A stretch of DNA of 64,000 bases from Oncomelania hupensis. Its lineage: Eukaryota; Mollusca; Gastropoda; Littorinimorpha; Pomatiopsidae. Numbering within the stretch: position 1 is the stretch's first letter; every line of letters begins with the position of its first letter. Below are positions 1 through 11,457 of the stretch, in pieces. The stretch lies in the NCBI GenBank assembly GCA_036898135.1, contig CM072511.1:26923564-26987563 (forward strand), in the 5' to 3' direction. The notes below the pieces were generated by a model. That model was given only the letters and a program-made list of their open reading frames with translations, searched no databases and was not told the origin of the DNA. A program made the translations under genes and the position numbers.

Positions 1-111
1 GTGCCTAGTTTAACGCTGCACTATCCTAGGGTCCTATTTACAAACTAAGTAAGTTGCTCTACCTGAGCTGCAATGCTGTGCCAGGTAGCTATGGACACTA
101 GTGACAGGGTA

Positions 112-3100
112 TTACTGGGCGGGGACGAATTCTGGTGCTGTGGCCCTTAGTTGTGTTGGGTGGGCGACAGCTGCTGTGTCCTCCACGAGATGGCGACTGA
201 GGTAGTCGGCTCCGTGGTTCTCTTTGCCGGGGATGTACTCGATTTGGAATGAGTATGCCTGAAGGGTGAGTGCCCATCGCATCAGGCGAGAGTTCAAAGA
301 CTTGGAGGCTGCCAGGAACGATAGTGGTTGATGGTCCACCTGAACTGTGAAGTGGGTCCCATACAGGTAGAGTTGAAACTTCTGTATGGCCCAGACTAGT
401 CCAAGGCATTCTTTCTCCGACGTGGCGTAGTGGGTCTCGGCGGGTCTCAATTTTCTGCTGGCGTAGGCGACAGGGAATAGCGTCTCTGCATTCTTGGGGT
501 CGCGCTGTAGCAGTACTGCTCCGAGGCCTAAGTCGCTTGCGTCGGTGCGAAGAACGAATGGCTGAGTCAAATCGGGTAGGTGGAGTACTGGCGCCGATGT
601 CATTCTGTCCTTGAGTGTTTGGAATGCTGTCTCACATTCCGCTGTCCATACGACTTTGTCCGGGGCGATTTTCCGGGTTCCATTTGTCAGTGGCACGGCG
701 ATGCTGTTGTAGTTGGGGATGAACTTCTGGTAGAAGCCGCAGAGTCCTAGAAACGACTGCACTTCCTTCTTTGTCTTGGGCCTAGGAGCGTCGAGTAGGC
801 GTTTCACTGTCTTCTCTACCGGTCGCAGGCTTCCTTGACTGATGGTGTGTCCCAGAAATTCTAGTTCTGTGAATCCAATCTGACATTTGGTGGGTCTTGC
901 CGTCAATCCCGTGTCTCTGAGGCGGGCGAGTAGTTGCTGTAGGAGCGTGACATGTTCCTCCCACGTAGGTGTTGCGATGAGGATGTCGTCCATAAACGAA
1001 TGTAGGTGCTCGCTGCTCAGGGGTGCCAGGAGTTTTCGCATCATTGCGCTGAAGATGCTGGGTGCGTTGTGGAGTCCGAATGGAAGCACGTTGAACTCGA
1101 AGTGTCCTTCCATAGTGCTAAACGCTAGGTACTTTCGGACTTGCGGTTGTACTGGTATTTGGTAGTATCCTTTGCTGAGGTCGATGCGTGAGAAGTACTT
1201 CGCTCGCTGTAGCTTGGCAAATAGGTCTGTCTGGTCCGGGAGTGGCTCTGGCTGGAACTGCGTTACCGCATTCAGGAGTCTGAAGTCGATGCACAGTCGA
1301 TGCTCTCCGTTGGGTTTTCGCAACAATACCGTGCCTGCGCTGTAGGGTGAAGTAGACTCTGAGATGATTCCGGCTGCCAGTAAGGTGTCTATCTCTTCCT
1401 TGATGGCTCGCTGCTGCGACAGTGGCATCGGGTAGAGCTTCTGGCGGACGGGTGTTGGGTCGGTCACCGTTAAGGTTACTTCGACGAGGTCTGTCCTCCC
1501 TGGTCGGTCTGTGAGCACAGTCTGATGTTGGCGAATGACCTGTAGTACTTGCTGTCGCTGGTTAGCGGCTAGGTCTCCGTTGAGTATCACGTCTTTGTAG
1601 GTTTCTTTGGAGTGCAGGGGATACTCTACTGCATTGGTCTCCATGCTTTCTCCTTCTTCCGCGATGGCGATGGCTAGCAAGTTGTGAGTGCTGGGGGTCG
1701 CTGGTCGGTCCGTATACTTCTTGAGGAGATTGATGTGGTGGTATCGGGCTCTCCCGTTCACCTCTACTTGGTAGACTGTCTTGGATTTCTTGGCAGTCAC
1801 CCGGTACGGTCCTCTCCAAGCGATGTCCAGCTTGTTGGTTCCACTTGGAAGTAAGAGTAGCACTTGATCGCCGACTTGCAGTTCTCTGTCCTTCGCGTGG
1901 CGGTTGTAGTACTTCGCCTGACGGGCTCTTGCCTTCTTCAGTGCTTCACCAGCTTTCTTCCACGTTGCTTTGAGGGTTTCCTGCAGGTCTGCGACGTACT
2001 TGGTGGCACCTCTTGGTGTGTCGTCTATCTTGGCCTCCGTCCAACTTCTGCGTAGGGCTTCTAGCGGTCCTGCTAGAGGTCTGCCGAATAGCAAGGTTGA
2101 CGGGGTGTAGCCTGTGACTGCATGGGGCGTTTCTCTGTATGCGAACAGTGCCGCATTCACGTAGGTGTCCCACGCTTCTGGATTGTCGTCTGCGACTTTC
2201 CTGAGTATGGTGAGAAGGGTTCCATTCAGTCTTTCTACTTGTCCGTTGCTGGCGGGGTGATATGGTGGTGTGCGAATGTGATGAACTTGTATCAACTCGA
2301 ACACGTCTTGCATCAGGCGGCCGGTGAACTGAGATCCGTTGTCCGTTCTAATGCTGTCCGGGAATCCGACTCTGGTAAAGATGGCGATGAGTGCATCTGC
2401 GATCTTCTTGGTGTCGATCGCTGGCAACGGGACTGCTTCGCACCACATCGTACATGCGTCGACGAGTGTGAGTAGAAATCTGTTCCGCTTCTTGGTCATG
2501 GGCAGTGGTCCTACTATGTCTACTGAGACTTGCTGGAATGGCACGCCGACTACTACTGATGGTCCTAAGGTAACTGGTACGGTGTGATGTCGCGGGGAAT
2601 ATCGTTGACATTGGTGGCAAGATTTCACGTAGCGCTTGACATCCTCCGTGATTCCTGGCCAATAGTAGTGTGCGCTGATTCTCTGCACTGTGGCTCCAAT
2701 TCCCATGTGTCCGCTGAGTGGCATGCTGTGGCCTAGTTCTAGTACTTGGGCTCGAAGGGTGGCTGGTAGTACTAGTTGGGTGTGATCTCCATCTCCTTGT
2801 CGATGTAGAACTTCCTCTTCCATGTAGAAGTCTCCCTTGTGCGGGGGTGTGTGCGCCTTGGGTAGCTTCTGGAAGCACTTCGCTATCGAGGTGTCTTCTT
2901 TCTGTGCTGTTTTGATCTCTTCGAGTCCTGGGTTTGGAGCGAACTCGGGCTGGGGTGGTTGGGTTTTAGCTTGGGCCCTGGTTTGCACTGCAGCTATCTC
3001 TACAGTTTTAGGGGGCGTGCCTAAGAACACATACCTACAACCTAGCACTAGATCATACAGGGGTTTCTGTAAAACAGCTGCTTGGATTCGTCCTGTGACG

Positions 3101-4596
3101 TACCTACTCTCTACTTCGATCCAAGCTATTGGGCAAGTAGTCGTCGGTTTCGTCAAGTCTGCTCCTTGTAAGTCGACTGTCTTGTCTGTCAAGTCCGCGC
3201 GCGATACAAGAGATTCGCTAACTATCGCGTCGTATGATAGACCTGTGTCATACAGACAGTTCGCTTCTTTACCGTTGACCTTGACCGTGTCTGTCACCGA
3301 TGGGTGATCTCCGATCGTGTGTGGCTTGTTACCGCTACTTTGAGTTAGAACTCTGTGCGCTGGCCGGCTTTCGCGCTCTTCCCTACGTTGTGCGGCCAAC
3401 TTGAAACATTCTGCGGTGGAGTGATTGTTTCTGTTGCAGAACGAACAATACCGTCTCTGTTCTGCGGGACCTCTTTTCCCGAATTCCGTGTTGGGTCCTT
3501 TATTTTGCCCAGGTCTGGGGTTATTCGGCTTATTCGCGGTGCGCTCTTCCCGGTTAGGGCTTCGTTTCTGTGCCTCTTTCCCGTTAGGCTTTAGGTCTCG
3601 CCTGAAGCTCTTGGCTTCTCCGTGTGCGGCCACGTACCTATCTGCGACCTTGACCAGATCCTCCAGTCTTTCCGCGCCCTGCTCTACTGAGAATGTTCTC
3701 AGCTCGGGGGTCATGGTTTCCCGTAGCTGTTCCCATACTAACAGTTCTGTCAGTCCATCATACGTTTTAGCCGTGGCTGACTGGCTAATCCACTTATCCA
3801 GCGTGGTGGACAACCGATCCGCGAACTGCGCATAGCTCTCTCCTTTCACTCTCCGGTTGGTGCGGAATTTTTGCCGATAGCATTCTCCTGTCAGTTCGAA
3901 TCCCGTTAGGAGTGCCTCTTTTACTTTGTGATAGTCAGTCACTCTGTCAGTCGGTAGCTTACTGTAGATGTCATAAGCCTTTCCTCTAAGCCCTTGACTA
4001 AGCTTAAAAGACCAATGAGTGGGATCTAGTTTATACTCTGTTGCTAGACGCTCAAACCTAGTCAGATAGAGATCTAGACCTTCTTCTCTCTCATTGAATG
4101 TTCCCAGTGGAAATGACATTCCTTGTACAGGGTTGGATGCTACCTCTAGCTGATCTGAGTGGGGAGGGGTTGAGGAAGAACTTGAAGCTCCTGATCCCAA
4201 TCTTCTTAGCTCTAACTCATGCTGTCTGTCTTTTTCCTTTTCTGCCCTCTCATACTCCCATTTCCTAACTTCTGCTTCTCTCTCTGCTGCTAATGCTGCC
4301 TTCTTCTGTTCTCCTTCTAATTCTAATTTCTTCTGTTCTCTTGCTGCTTCTAACTCTGCTTTCTTTTGCTCTGCTTCTAATGCTAATTTCTTTGCTTCTC
4401 TCTCTGCCTCTAATTCTGCCTTTCTCTGTTCTGCTTCTATTTTCTTCGCCTCTCTCTCTGCTGCTCTCTCTGCCTTAGCTTCCTGTTTCTCTACCTCTGC
4501 ATTGATATACGCAATTAGGTCTGCCCCTGCTAAGTGTAAAGCTTCTCCTAGTTCCTTGAAGCGCAATCTCAAGGCCACTGGGTCCGACATTGCCAA
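112..4596 (-). CDS. Gag-Pol polyprotein of a Gmr1-like Ty3/gypsy LTR retrotransposon
   Basis: Single uninterrupted frame of 1,494 residues. A Lys/Glu-rich coiled coil (about 35-130) precedes a retrotransposon Gag domain (about 165-330) and a CX2CX4HX4C zinc knuckle (384-397). The protease has LYDTG (448-452). Integrase follows: an HHCC zinc region (H623, H630, C660, C663), catalytic D693, D752 and E788 with the D-x35-E spacing, then a GPY/F-type module (about 926-960). Reverse transcriptase comes after integrase (RIDLSKG near 1137, FMDD 1201-1204), then RNase H (D1352, E1394 or E1396, D1421, D1464). Gag and Pol share one frame, so no frameshift is needed, and I see no env. The PR-IN-RT-RH order is that of Ty1/copia, but the RT and IN motifs are Ty3/gypsy-type, as described for the Gmr1 clade. 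The intact frame and conserved catalytic residues suggest a young insertion. Its 5' LTR lies to the right; the 3' LTR is off the left edge. Confidence 0.93.
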   Translation of the reverse strand: MAMSDPVALRLRFKELGEALHLAGADLIAYINAEVEKQEAKAERAAEREAKKIEAEQRKAELEAEREAKKLALEAEQKKAELEAAREQKKLELEGEQKKAALAAEREAEVRKWEYERAEKEKDRQHELELRRLGSGASSSSSTPPHSDQLEVASNPVQGMSFPLGTFNEREEGLDLYLTRFERLATEYKLDPTHWSFKLSQGLRGKAYDIYSKLPTDRVTDYHKVKEALLTGFELTGECYRQKFRTNRRVKGESYAQFADRLSTTLDKWISQSATAKTYDGLTELLVWEQLRETMTPELRTFSVEQGAERLEDLVKVADRYVAAHGEAKSFRRDLKPNGKEAQKRSPNREERTANKPNNPRPGQNKGPNTEFGKRGPAEQRRYCSFCNRNNHSTAECFKLAAQRREERESRPAHRVLTQSSGNKPHTIGDHPSVTDTVKVNGKEANCLYDTGLSYDAIVSESLVSRADLTDKTVDLQGADLTKPTTTCPIAWIEVESRYVTGRIQAAVLQKPLYDLVLGCRYVFLGTPPKTVEIAAVQTRAQAKTQPPQPEFAPNPGLEEIKTAQKEDTSIAKCFQKLPKAHTPPHKGDFYMEEEVLHRQGDGDHTQLVLPATLRAQVLELGHSMPLSGHMGIGATVQRISAHYYWPGITEDVKRYVKSCHQCQRYSPRHHTVPVTLGPSVVVGVPFQQVSVDIVGPLPMTKKRNRFLLTLVDACTMWCEAVPLPAIDTKKIADALIAIFTRVGFPDSIRTDNGSQFTGRLMQDVFELIQVHHIRTPPYHPASNGQVERLNGTLLTILRKVADDNPEAWDTYVNAALFAYRETPHAVTGYTPSTLLFGRPLAGPLEALRRSWTEAKIDDTPRGATKYVADLQETLKATWKKAGEALKKARARQAKYYNRHAKDRELQVGDQVLLLLPSGTNKLDIAWRGPYRVTAKKSKTVYQVEVNGRARYHHINLLKKYTDRPATPSTHNLLAIAIAEEGESMETNAVEYPLHSKETYKDVILNGDLAANQRQQVLQVIRQHQTVLTDRPGRTDLVEVTLTVTDPTPVRQKLYPMPLSQQRAIKEEIDTLLAAGIISESTSPYSAGTVLLRKPNGEHRLCIDFRLLNAVTQFQPEPLPDQTDLFAKLQRAKYFSRIDLSKGYYQIPVQPQVRKYLAFSTMEGHFEFNVLPFGLHNAPSIFSAMMRKLLAPLSSEHLHSFMDDILIATPTWEEHVTLLQQLLARLRDTGLTARPTKCQIGFTELEFLGHTISQGSLRPVEKTVKRLLDAPRPKTKKEVQSFLGLCGFYQKFIPNYNSIAVPLTNGTRKIAPDKVVWTAECETAFQTLKDRMTSAPVLHLPDLTQPFVLRTDASDLGLGAVLLQRDPKNAETLFPVAYASRKLRPAETHYATSEKECLGLVWAIQKFQLYLYGTHFTVQVDHQPLSFLAASKSLNSRLMRWALTLQAYSFQIEYIPGKENHGADYLSRHLVEDTAAVAHPTQLRATAPEFVPAQ

Positions 4597-4930
4597 ACGT
4601 GTCTATGAACAACCTCTGAATCACGTGGAATACCAAAACACTAGCAATATTGCAAGTCAATAACAACAATGCAAAGACCATAAAATTCGCAATCAATAAT
4701 AGAATAAAACAAAAGTCAAATGGCATACAACAGTTATTTAAGCAAAACCTGCAAAAGAACAATGCAACATACAGGCACAAAAATATTTGAAGCAAAAAAG
4801 TTTTTAACTAAAGAATAGTGCACCCAACTGATCAGTCCTTGTTACCACTATTCTAAGTTATTCTACTACTACTGTTATCTAATTTTATTGCACTTAGATC
4901 CGGTTATACCCAATTCCTATTATCCACAGA
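4597..4930 (-). other. untranslated leader of the LTR element
   Basis: AT-rich sequence between the candidate primer-binding site and the first methionine of the polyprotein. No reading frame or other element is visible in it. Confidence 0.6.
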
Positions 4931-4948
4931 TCCTAGCTAGGCTCGCCA
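4931..4948 (-). promoter_or_regulatory. candidate tRNA primer-binding site
   Basis: On the minus strand TGGCGAGCCTAGCTAGGA lies 7 bases inside the 5' LTR. It starts with TGG, complementary to a tRNA CCA end, which is where a primer-binding site is expected. I cannot assign the tRNA. Confidence 0.5.
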
Positions 4949-4955
4949 ATTAAAG

Positions 4956-6436
4956 TGTCACGTGGGGTTTATGGGCTCTGCACAATGGAATTATGGACCC
5001 TCACGTTTATTCGGTGGGAACTGCTAGTAAGTCACCCTATGAATTACTTTAATAAATTTATTTGTTTAGCTCGTTCTGTGTTAAGGTTGGGGTACAGAAA
5101 TAGATAGAAAAATGGTAAAAGATACTGTCACACTAGCTTTCACACGGCTATGAATCATATGTAGTCCAGCCCCTTGATAACAGTTAAAATCACACATTTA
5201 TTTCTTCTACTCTATACAAGATTCTCTAAGTACTAATCTAACTTAAAAAGTCTCAGTCACTGCTAATAGTTCGATCGCTGATAGTCTAGGCAGCTGTTAT
5301 ATCTTCCTCGGGCACTTGCTATAATATCTCATGTAGATTTGGACTACTGTGGTCCGTTTTACAGTTTCTGAAGAGTTGGACTACTGTGGTCCTGTTATGA
5401 TCAGGTTAAGTGCACTTTCGGAGAATACACTTAACTTTCTGATGGTGCGGTCGAAGTCCTTCTGTGAGGTAGCTTCTGGTACACCTTTGTCGTTGTGTAG
5501 TTGGGTTCCCTTGCCACGCTGTGGGGTCTGACAGGGTGTTTTTTCGGGTAGCTCTTTCCAACTTGTGCGGTAGAGTCTCCTCAACCAACTAGTCGTTTCT
5601 GTGGAGTAGGACACACAGGATAGCTCGGGATAGCTCGGGATAGCTCGCCTGCTCGTCAGTAATATAAGAGACGAAATTCTGCACAACCCTGAATAATCGG
5701 TTTGTGCAGAGCGTCTCACTGAAAGCCAAGTAGCCCTCAGTGATAGCTCCACATCTCTATACATAAGCGACGAACATTCTGCTACTTCCGGGTTCCACTG
5801 GAATCTCACTCTAAATTCCTATACATACATAAATATCAATCGTGTCTAACTATACACATACAGAATTAATAATAATATAAACATTCAGTGGTACAGCCAC
5901 TGGTCTGCAAACATACATATAAGTTAAACAACAGTGGTTCCGTACGGTATACAACATGGCGGCGCACCCGGTCGTGTTTCGCCTCGTGTTCGGCGTTTCC
6001 ACATGGTCACGCAAATTCGGATTAACAATTCACATTTATGCATAGCAAATTCTTCAAACATAATTTCAACAATAATATAAATATATCACGATGAAACAGA
6101 AGGGTGTTCATTTACCTGTTTGACAAGTTCAGGCCCGTTGTGACTTGAGAGAATTCTAAGATTTCAAAGTCCTGCTCCCTGGTCTATGAGTGTAGAGATT
6201 TCTCTAGCTGTGGAGATGTTGACTCTATCTCGTCTCACACACCACTGATTCAAACTGCGCTAAGATCTGACACAGTCAAAACTGCTCTACCCACTGAGCC
6301 TGCTCTGATTGGTTAAAACGGTCCGATTCAAAGCTCAAGTGCTGACTCACTGCGATGTGGGTGGCTCGCTCGCTGTGTGTGGTCTGCTGTGTAATTTAAT
6401 TGCTGCTGTGTAATAGTCTAACTTTCTACTGTTACA
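4956..6436 (-). repeat. 5' LTR of the Gmr1-like element (1,481 bp)
   Basis: On the + strand it starts TGTCACGTGGGG and ends CTGTTACA, so the element-sense LTR runs TGTAACAG to CACGTGACA with TG/CA ends. Both ends were fixed by comparison with the solo LTR at 36378-40112, which matches along its length and is flanked by target duplications. It contains a short tandem GGGATAGCTC motif near 5620-5645. The flank just outside is AAGAC (6437-6441); its partner is outside the window. Confidence 0.85.
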
Positions 6437-6721
6437 AAGACTACACATGGCTAAATAGTCAACAAGCAGAGTTAAAACTAGCCAGTTTATGACACATACC
6501 ATTCAATTATTGTTGTAGTAGGCTATTCCGATGAATATGTCTAACTAGCCAACTTCATTGTTGAGCGTACATGTAAAAGGTCTAATGCTTCTATTCATTG
6601 ACGCTTGAAACCTGGGATTGAAGAGATCATTTTGCTGCCGATGAGTAGATTATTTGTTCAATGGCACGTGACTCTGTAGACTGCGTAATATAAATTATTA
6701 TGGATGAGTTTCGGCAGTATT
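6437..6721. other. spacer between two retrotransposons
   Basis: AT-rich sequence without a recognisable gene. The right end runs into a short TGATGA repeat at the 3' end of the adjacent LINE. Confidence 0.5.
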
Positions 6722-9480
6722 ATTTGATGATGATGATGATGTGATCTTGTAAGGCGCCAAAAAATCCATGTACGTAGTTGTTCATGCTCTATGCGCACTG
6801 AGACGGTGATTCAGCCATATTAAAACAAGTAAGTTTTTAGTCCTTTCCTGAAGCTTGGCAGGGATGGAGCTTGCTTCAAGCTCAGGGGAAGGGAGTTCCA
6901 CAGAGTGGGTGCAGCATTTTTGAAGGAGCGCATTCCAAGAGTCTTTTTGGTTGTGTTGCTTGTGCGCACACTGGGGGTTTCAAGTCTACACTGAGTCCCT
7001 GACCTGAGTTCGCGTCTGGGTTGGTAAGGGGAGACCAGTTCTGTGAGGTAGGAGGGAGCAGTGCTCGTGAAGCACTGATAGGCCAGTGCCAGGATTTTGT
7101 AGTCCAGTCTTTTTTCAACGGGCAGCCAATGAAGAGAACGAAGTCCAGGTGAAATGTGCTCATTCCTTTTTTGTTTTAGAACAATCCTTGCTGCAGTATT
7201 TTGAACAAGTTGTAGTCTCTGCAGTTGTGTTTTAGGTAGTCCCCAGAGGCAGCTGTTACAATAATCCAATCTAGAGAGGATGAGAGAAGTTGCAACTGAT
7301 CTGGCTGTTCTAAGATTTAACAATGGGCGAAGTCTGCCTAGCATTCTGATGTAGAAGTAGCATGTCCTCACGATGAAACTAACATGCGTTGACAAGGTTA
7401 GTCGGCTGTCAATGTACAAGCCTAGGTTTCGCACTACGTCAGATGGTGTGATCTTGGCCTCTCCAATTTGTACAGAGTCGATGCTGGTTTTCGCTAGGTT
7501 GGTCTTAGACCCACACAGCAAAATCTCTGTCTTCAAGTCATTCAGTTTGAGCCTATTTGATGACATCCAGTTCTTGACTTCCTCACAGCAATGCTCCACC
7601 GATGTCACTGCCTCCTGTGCTGACTGTGCTGTAGGTCTGAATGCTGTGTAGAGTTCTGTGTCGTCGGCGAACATTTTTCGATTGAGGCCATGCCTTTCGA
7701 CAACAGAGCCTAGCTGACAAGTGTAGATACAGAACAGCAGAGGGCCCAGTACTGAGCCCTGAGGGACTCCACATGATAGTTCCATCTCTGGTGAGGATGC
7801 ATGGTTGATTGTGACATACTGGGTTCTGTTTCGCAAGTATGATACAAACCAGTCCAATGCAGGCCCAGTCACTCCAACTTCACAAGACATGCGATCAAGG
7901 AGAACAGTATGATCAAGAGTGTCAAATGCCGCACTGAGATCTAACAAGACGCAAAGCGTCAAGTCACCGGCATCAGCATTGCACAAAAGGTCATTCATGA
8001 GGCGTAACAGCGATGTTTCACAACTGTGATGGGCACGATATGCTGACTGAAATCTATCTGAGAGATTGTGTTGGTCTAAGTGGCTGATCATTTGCCTGGC
8101 GATGACTCGTTCAAGTAGTTTTGAGATATAGGGCAAGTTTGAAACTGGCCTAAAATTTTTACATTCATTTGGGTTTAGATTGTGCTTTTTCAGCAGGGGT
8201 TTAATGAGAGCCGTTTTGAAGGGAGTAGGAACAACCGACTGACTGATGCTTCTATTTACTATTTTCACCAAAATGGGCAACAGGATGTCAATATTGTCCA
8301 GCACAATCTTAGTCGGTACAGGATCAACAGGTGAAGAAGTGGGCTTGCATCGAGCGATGATCGTCTTCAGTTGTTCGGCTGTGACAGGGGCAAAGTGAGA
8401 TAACATTTCACCTATGAAAGGCCGGGTGATGTTCACATTGGGGGGTTGATTGTCGTCCCGAAAACTTTGGTGGATTTCTTCAATCTTGGCTTGAAAGAAG
8501 TGATTGAGAGTCGTGGCTGCAGCTTGACAGTCCATGTCAGGAAGTATCGGACTTGATGCTTCACCTCCCAGAAGTCTGTTGACCACTGAGAACATCTTGC
8601 CCGTGTCTGATCCTGCATCTTCTAAGGCTTCCTGCACATGGTGAGCTCTGGCCTTGTTTACCACCTCAGTGCACTTGTTCCTAGCCTTACAGAAGCACTG
8701 CCTGTCTACTTCCAGCCCCGTGGCGCGCCACCTCCTTTCCGCCCTGCGCCTGGCCTTCTTTGCGTCATGCACAGCGGGCGTCATCCAGCCGGTGTCGCCT
8801 CTCTCCGTCACTTGCTTTTTCCTCTCAGGTGCATGCTTGTTTAGTAGCGACAAGAGCGTTTCGTTGTACAGAGACACCAGCTCCTCAACATCGTCAGGGG
8901 GAGAGAGAAGAAGGTTCGAATCCTGAAGGTCCTTTCTAAATGCTTCCTTTCTCATGCCTTTGATGTTTCGAACATGAATAATTTTCTTGGGGGGGTTGGG
9001 ACGTGACATAATAGTTTCAGCGGTCACAAGGAAATGATCCGAGAATTGCTGGTCTTCAACATCGACAGTCTTGACCAAGGCAACGGTGGATCTCGACATG
9101 ACCCAGTCAAGGATGTGACCTCTCCTATGTGTCACCTTGGTTACCAGTTGAGAGATGTCAAGCGAATTCAGCAGCTGGCAAATGCGTTTGGTGTCGGAAT
9201 CTTTGGGGGAGTCATAATGCAGATTCACGTCTCCAAGCACAATGAAGTACTTGTGAGAGGCGGCGATGGCTGACAACACTGGGGTGAATTCATCAAAGAA
9301 TACGGAGGTAGGTACTCTATGCACTTTGGTATAAGGTCGCCTATAGACGCACATTACTTTACTTATTTCCTGGTAACGATGTGTTCGCACGCCTCGTGAA
9401 AACTGAATACAGCTGCGCTTTATGTACAAACATGTTATCGAATTCGGAGCTAAGCATGCTGTGAAGACATGTGGCAAGCG
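6722..9480 (-). mobile_element. CR1/L2-group LINE, 5'-truncated
   Basis: The body is the coding frame at 6820-9477. The 3' end, on the left, is a short 3' UTR ending in a TCA-type trinucleotide repeat (+ strand TGATGATGATG near 6727-6740). The endonuclease lacks its N-terminal part, so the copy is 5'-truncated, the usual outcome of target-primed reverse transcription. I could not define a target duplication. Confidence 0.8.
6820..9477 (-). CDS. endonuclease/reverse transcriptase of a CR1/L2-like LINE (endonuclease incomplete)
   Basis: The open frame is 885 residues without internal stops. The first ~150 residues are the C-terminal part of an AP-type endonuclease: LGDVNLHYD (81-89), HILDWVMSRS (121-130) and SDHFLV (146-151); the catalytic N-terminal strands are absent. 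Reverse transcriptase follows: FRPVSNLPYISKLLERV (442-458), LLDLSAAFDTLDH (511-523, motif A), GVPQGSVLGPLLF (570-582) and FADD (603-606, catalytic). The C-terminus has the LHWLPV, LWNSLP and LKTYLF signatures usual in CR1/L2/Rex1-type elements. An intact RT beside a cut endonuclease points to a recent but dead-on-arrival insertion. The exact clade within the group needs a phylogeny. The listed start is only the first in-frame methionine, not a native start. Confidence 0.88.
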   Translation of the reverse strand: MPHVFTACLAPNSITCLYIKRSCIQFSRGVRTHRYQEISKVMCVYRRPYTKVHRVPTSVFFDEFTPVLSAIAASHKYFIVLGDVNLHYDSPKDSDTKRICQLLNSLDISQLVTKVTHRRGHILDWVMSRSTVALVKTVDVEDQQFSDHFLVTAETIMSRPNPPKKIIHVRNIKGMRKEAFRKDLQDSNLLLSPPDDVEELVSLYNETLLSLLNKHAPERKKQVTERGDTGWMTPAVHDAKKARRRAERRWRATGLEVDRQCFCKARNKCTEVVNKARAHHVQEALEDAGSDTGKMFSVVNRLLGGEASSPILPDMDCQAAATTLNHFFQAKIEEIHQSFRDDNQPPNVNITRPFIGEMLSHFAPVTAEQLKTIIARCKPTSSPVDPVPTKIVLDNIDILLPILVKIVNRSISQSVVPTPFKTALIKPLLKKHNLNPNECKNFRPVSNLPYISKLLERVIARQMISHLDQHNLSDRFQSAYRAHHSCETSLLRLMNDLLCNADAGDLTLCVLLDLSAAFDTLDHTVLLDRMSCEVGVTGPALDWFVSYLRNRTQYVTINHASSPEMELSCGVPQGSVLGPLLFCIYTCQLGSVVERHGLNRKMFADDTELYTAFRPTAQSAQEAVTSVEHCCEEVKNWMSSNRLKLNDLKTEILLCGSKTNLAKTSIDSVQIGEAKITPSDVVRNLGLYIDSRLTLSTHVSFIVRTCYFYIRMLGRLRPLLNLRTARSVATSLILSRLDYCNSCLWGLPKTQLQRLQLVQNTAARIVLKQKRNEHISPGLRSLHWLPVEKRLDYKILALAYQCFTSTAPSYLTELVSPYQPRRELRSGTQCRLETPSVRTSNTTKKTLGMRSFKNAAPTLWNSLPLSLKQAPSLPSFRKGLKTYLF

Positions 9481-10350
<870 letters not shown>

Positions 10351-10354
10351 CAAA

Positions 10355-10815
10355 AGCTTAATAAATTAAAGCTCTCCACCAGCCAGTCACTTTACAATAA
10401 AGACATCCCACGCAGGGGACGCTGAGGCTGTACTCTAATTTATCGAACCCCCGTTTACAAAAACAAAATAGAATACAAACATCATTATATATTATCAACA
10501 AAACACATATAAAATGCCTACATTGCTAAATAATAACATCATAGGAAGCCCTAGTGACCACCTGGCAGAAAGCGTCCAATATTCCCAAGCTGATCCAACA
10601 GACCTCATACACAAATAAGGAGTCTTGTCCCGGAAGAGTTTTCAAGAAAAAAGGTAGGTGACTGCTCAAGCGAAGAAGAAGATAGTATAGCAGATTGATA
10701 GAACAGAGCAGGAATGAGAAAGAGCAAATGAGAAAGAAAGCGACAGCAAAAATGTCCAGAAAGTGGGGATACTATTTATACTGAAACCCCCGGCACCCCA
10801 ACGGGGATAGATGTT
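10355..10815 (-). mobile_element. ~710-bp retroposon family, partial copy
   Basis: Matches the minus-strand copies at 26292-27000 and 47245-47805: shared blocks include GCCAGTCACTTTACAATAAA, the CATCCCACGC segment and GGGGATACTATTTATACTGA. The element's 3' tail is missing where it meets the TA microsatellite, and the 5' head is also missing. Confidence 0.75.
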
Positions 10816-10937
10816 GGGGCAGCTGAAGATTTTAGTGCTGGGTCTAAGTGCAATATGGGCACACATTCACATTTTGTCCGCGGTTTGTTGACCAAGCAGC
10901 AGGCTCCTCGATCCAGGTTACACGACTGAATTAAATA

Positions 10938-11121
10938 GTCTATAGTCACACGACACCGGAGCGTATAAGCGATCACTGGTCACATTATTCTGACACCAGC
11001 GTACCAATTGATAATATGGGGAAAATAATATGGTCACACGTTGGCCAATCCGGGATTCGAACCATGCAGGGACCTTTCGGTTACTAGTAAGACGCTTTAC
11101 CATATGAGCAACTTGGTCCCC
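10938..11121 (-). mobile_element. tRNA-derived SINE, copy 1
   Basis: Minus-strand copy with an RNA polymerase III B box (GGTTCGAATCC, here seen as GGGATTCGAACC on the + strand) and a damaged A box. The non-tRNA body with TGTGACCATATTATTTTCCC matches the other copies. Diverged. Confidence 0.85.
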
Positions 11122-11457
11122 TATCTATAGTCTGGTAGTCAAACGGAACTATATACTGTATAACCAATTCCCACCGGTTGGAACAAGTCGTGATGCAGCG
11201 CACCACGATAGAAACAACTTGAGTCGTCGTCCTTGATGGAAAAGGGATGCGGGCCCCGGGTCAAGTGCTCGCATTTTTCCCATCGTAGTCATTTTCCCGG
11301 GTTTCATCCCATTTCAGTTTCACTCAGGTTTACTTATAACTTAATGAGGATACGATACGATGGTAGATTAAAGTCCCCGGACACATGGCGTATAGGGGAC
11401 AGATTAATGAGGAGTGCATGCTGTAAGCTGTTATAGGAGGACAGTTGCTGGACGTAA
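11122..11457. other. intergenic, no gene seen
   Basis: Short spacer between a SINE and a local tandem duplication. No coding potential recognised. Confidence 0.4.

Larger units (their letters stand above)
1..6436 (-). mobile_element. Gmr1-like LTR retrotransposon, 3' end outside the window
   Basis: Read on the minus strand: 5' LTR (6436-4956), primer-binding region, leader, one gag-pol frame (4596-112), then about 110 bases of 3' non-coding sequence before the window ends. The polypurine tract and 3' LTR are not visible. A solo LTR of the same family lies at 36378-40112, so the family has several copies here. Confidence 0.9.

Noticed and set aside
5610..5645. CRISPR-like short repeats
   Set aside because: Only three short GGGATAGCTC units without spacers, inside an LTR of a eukaryotic retrotransposon.
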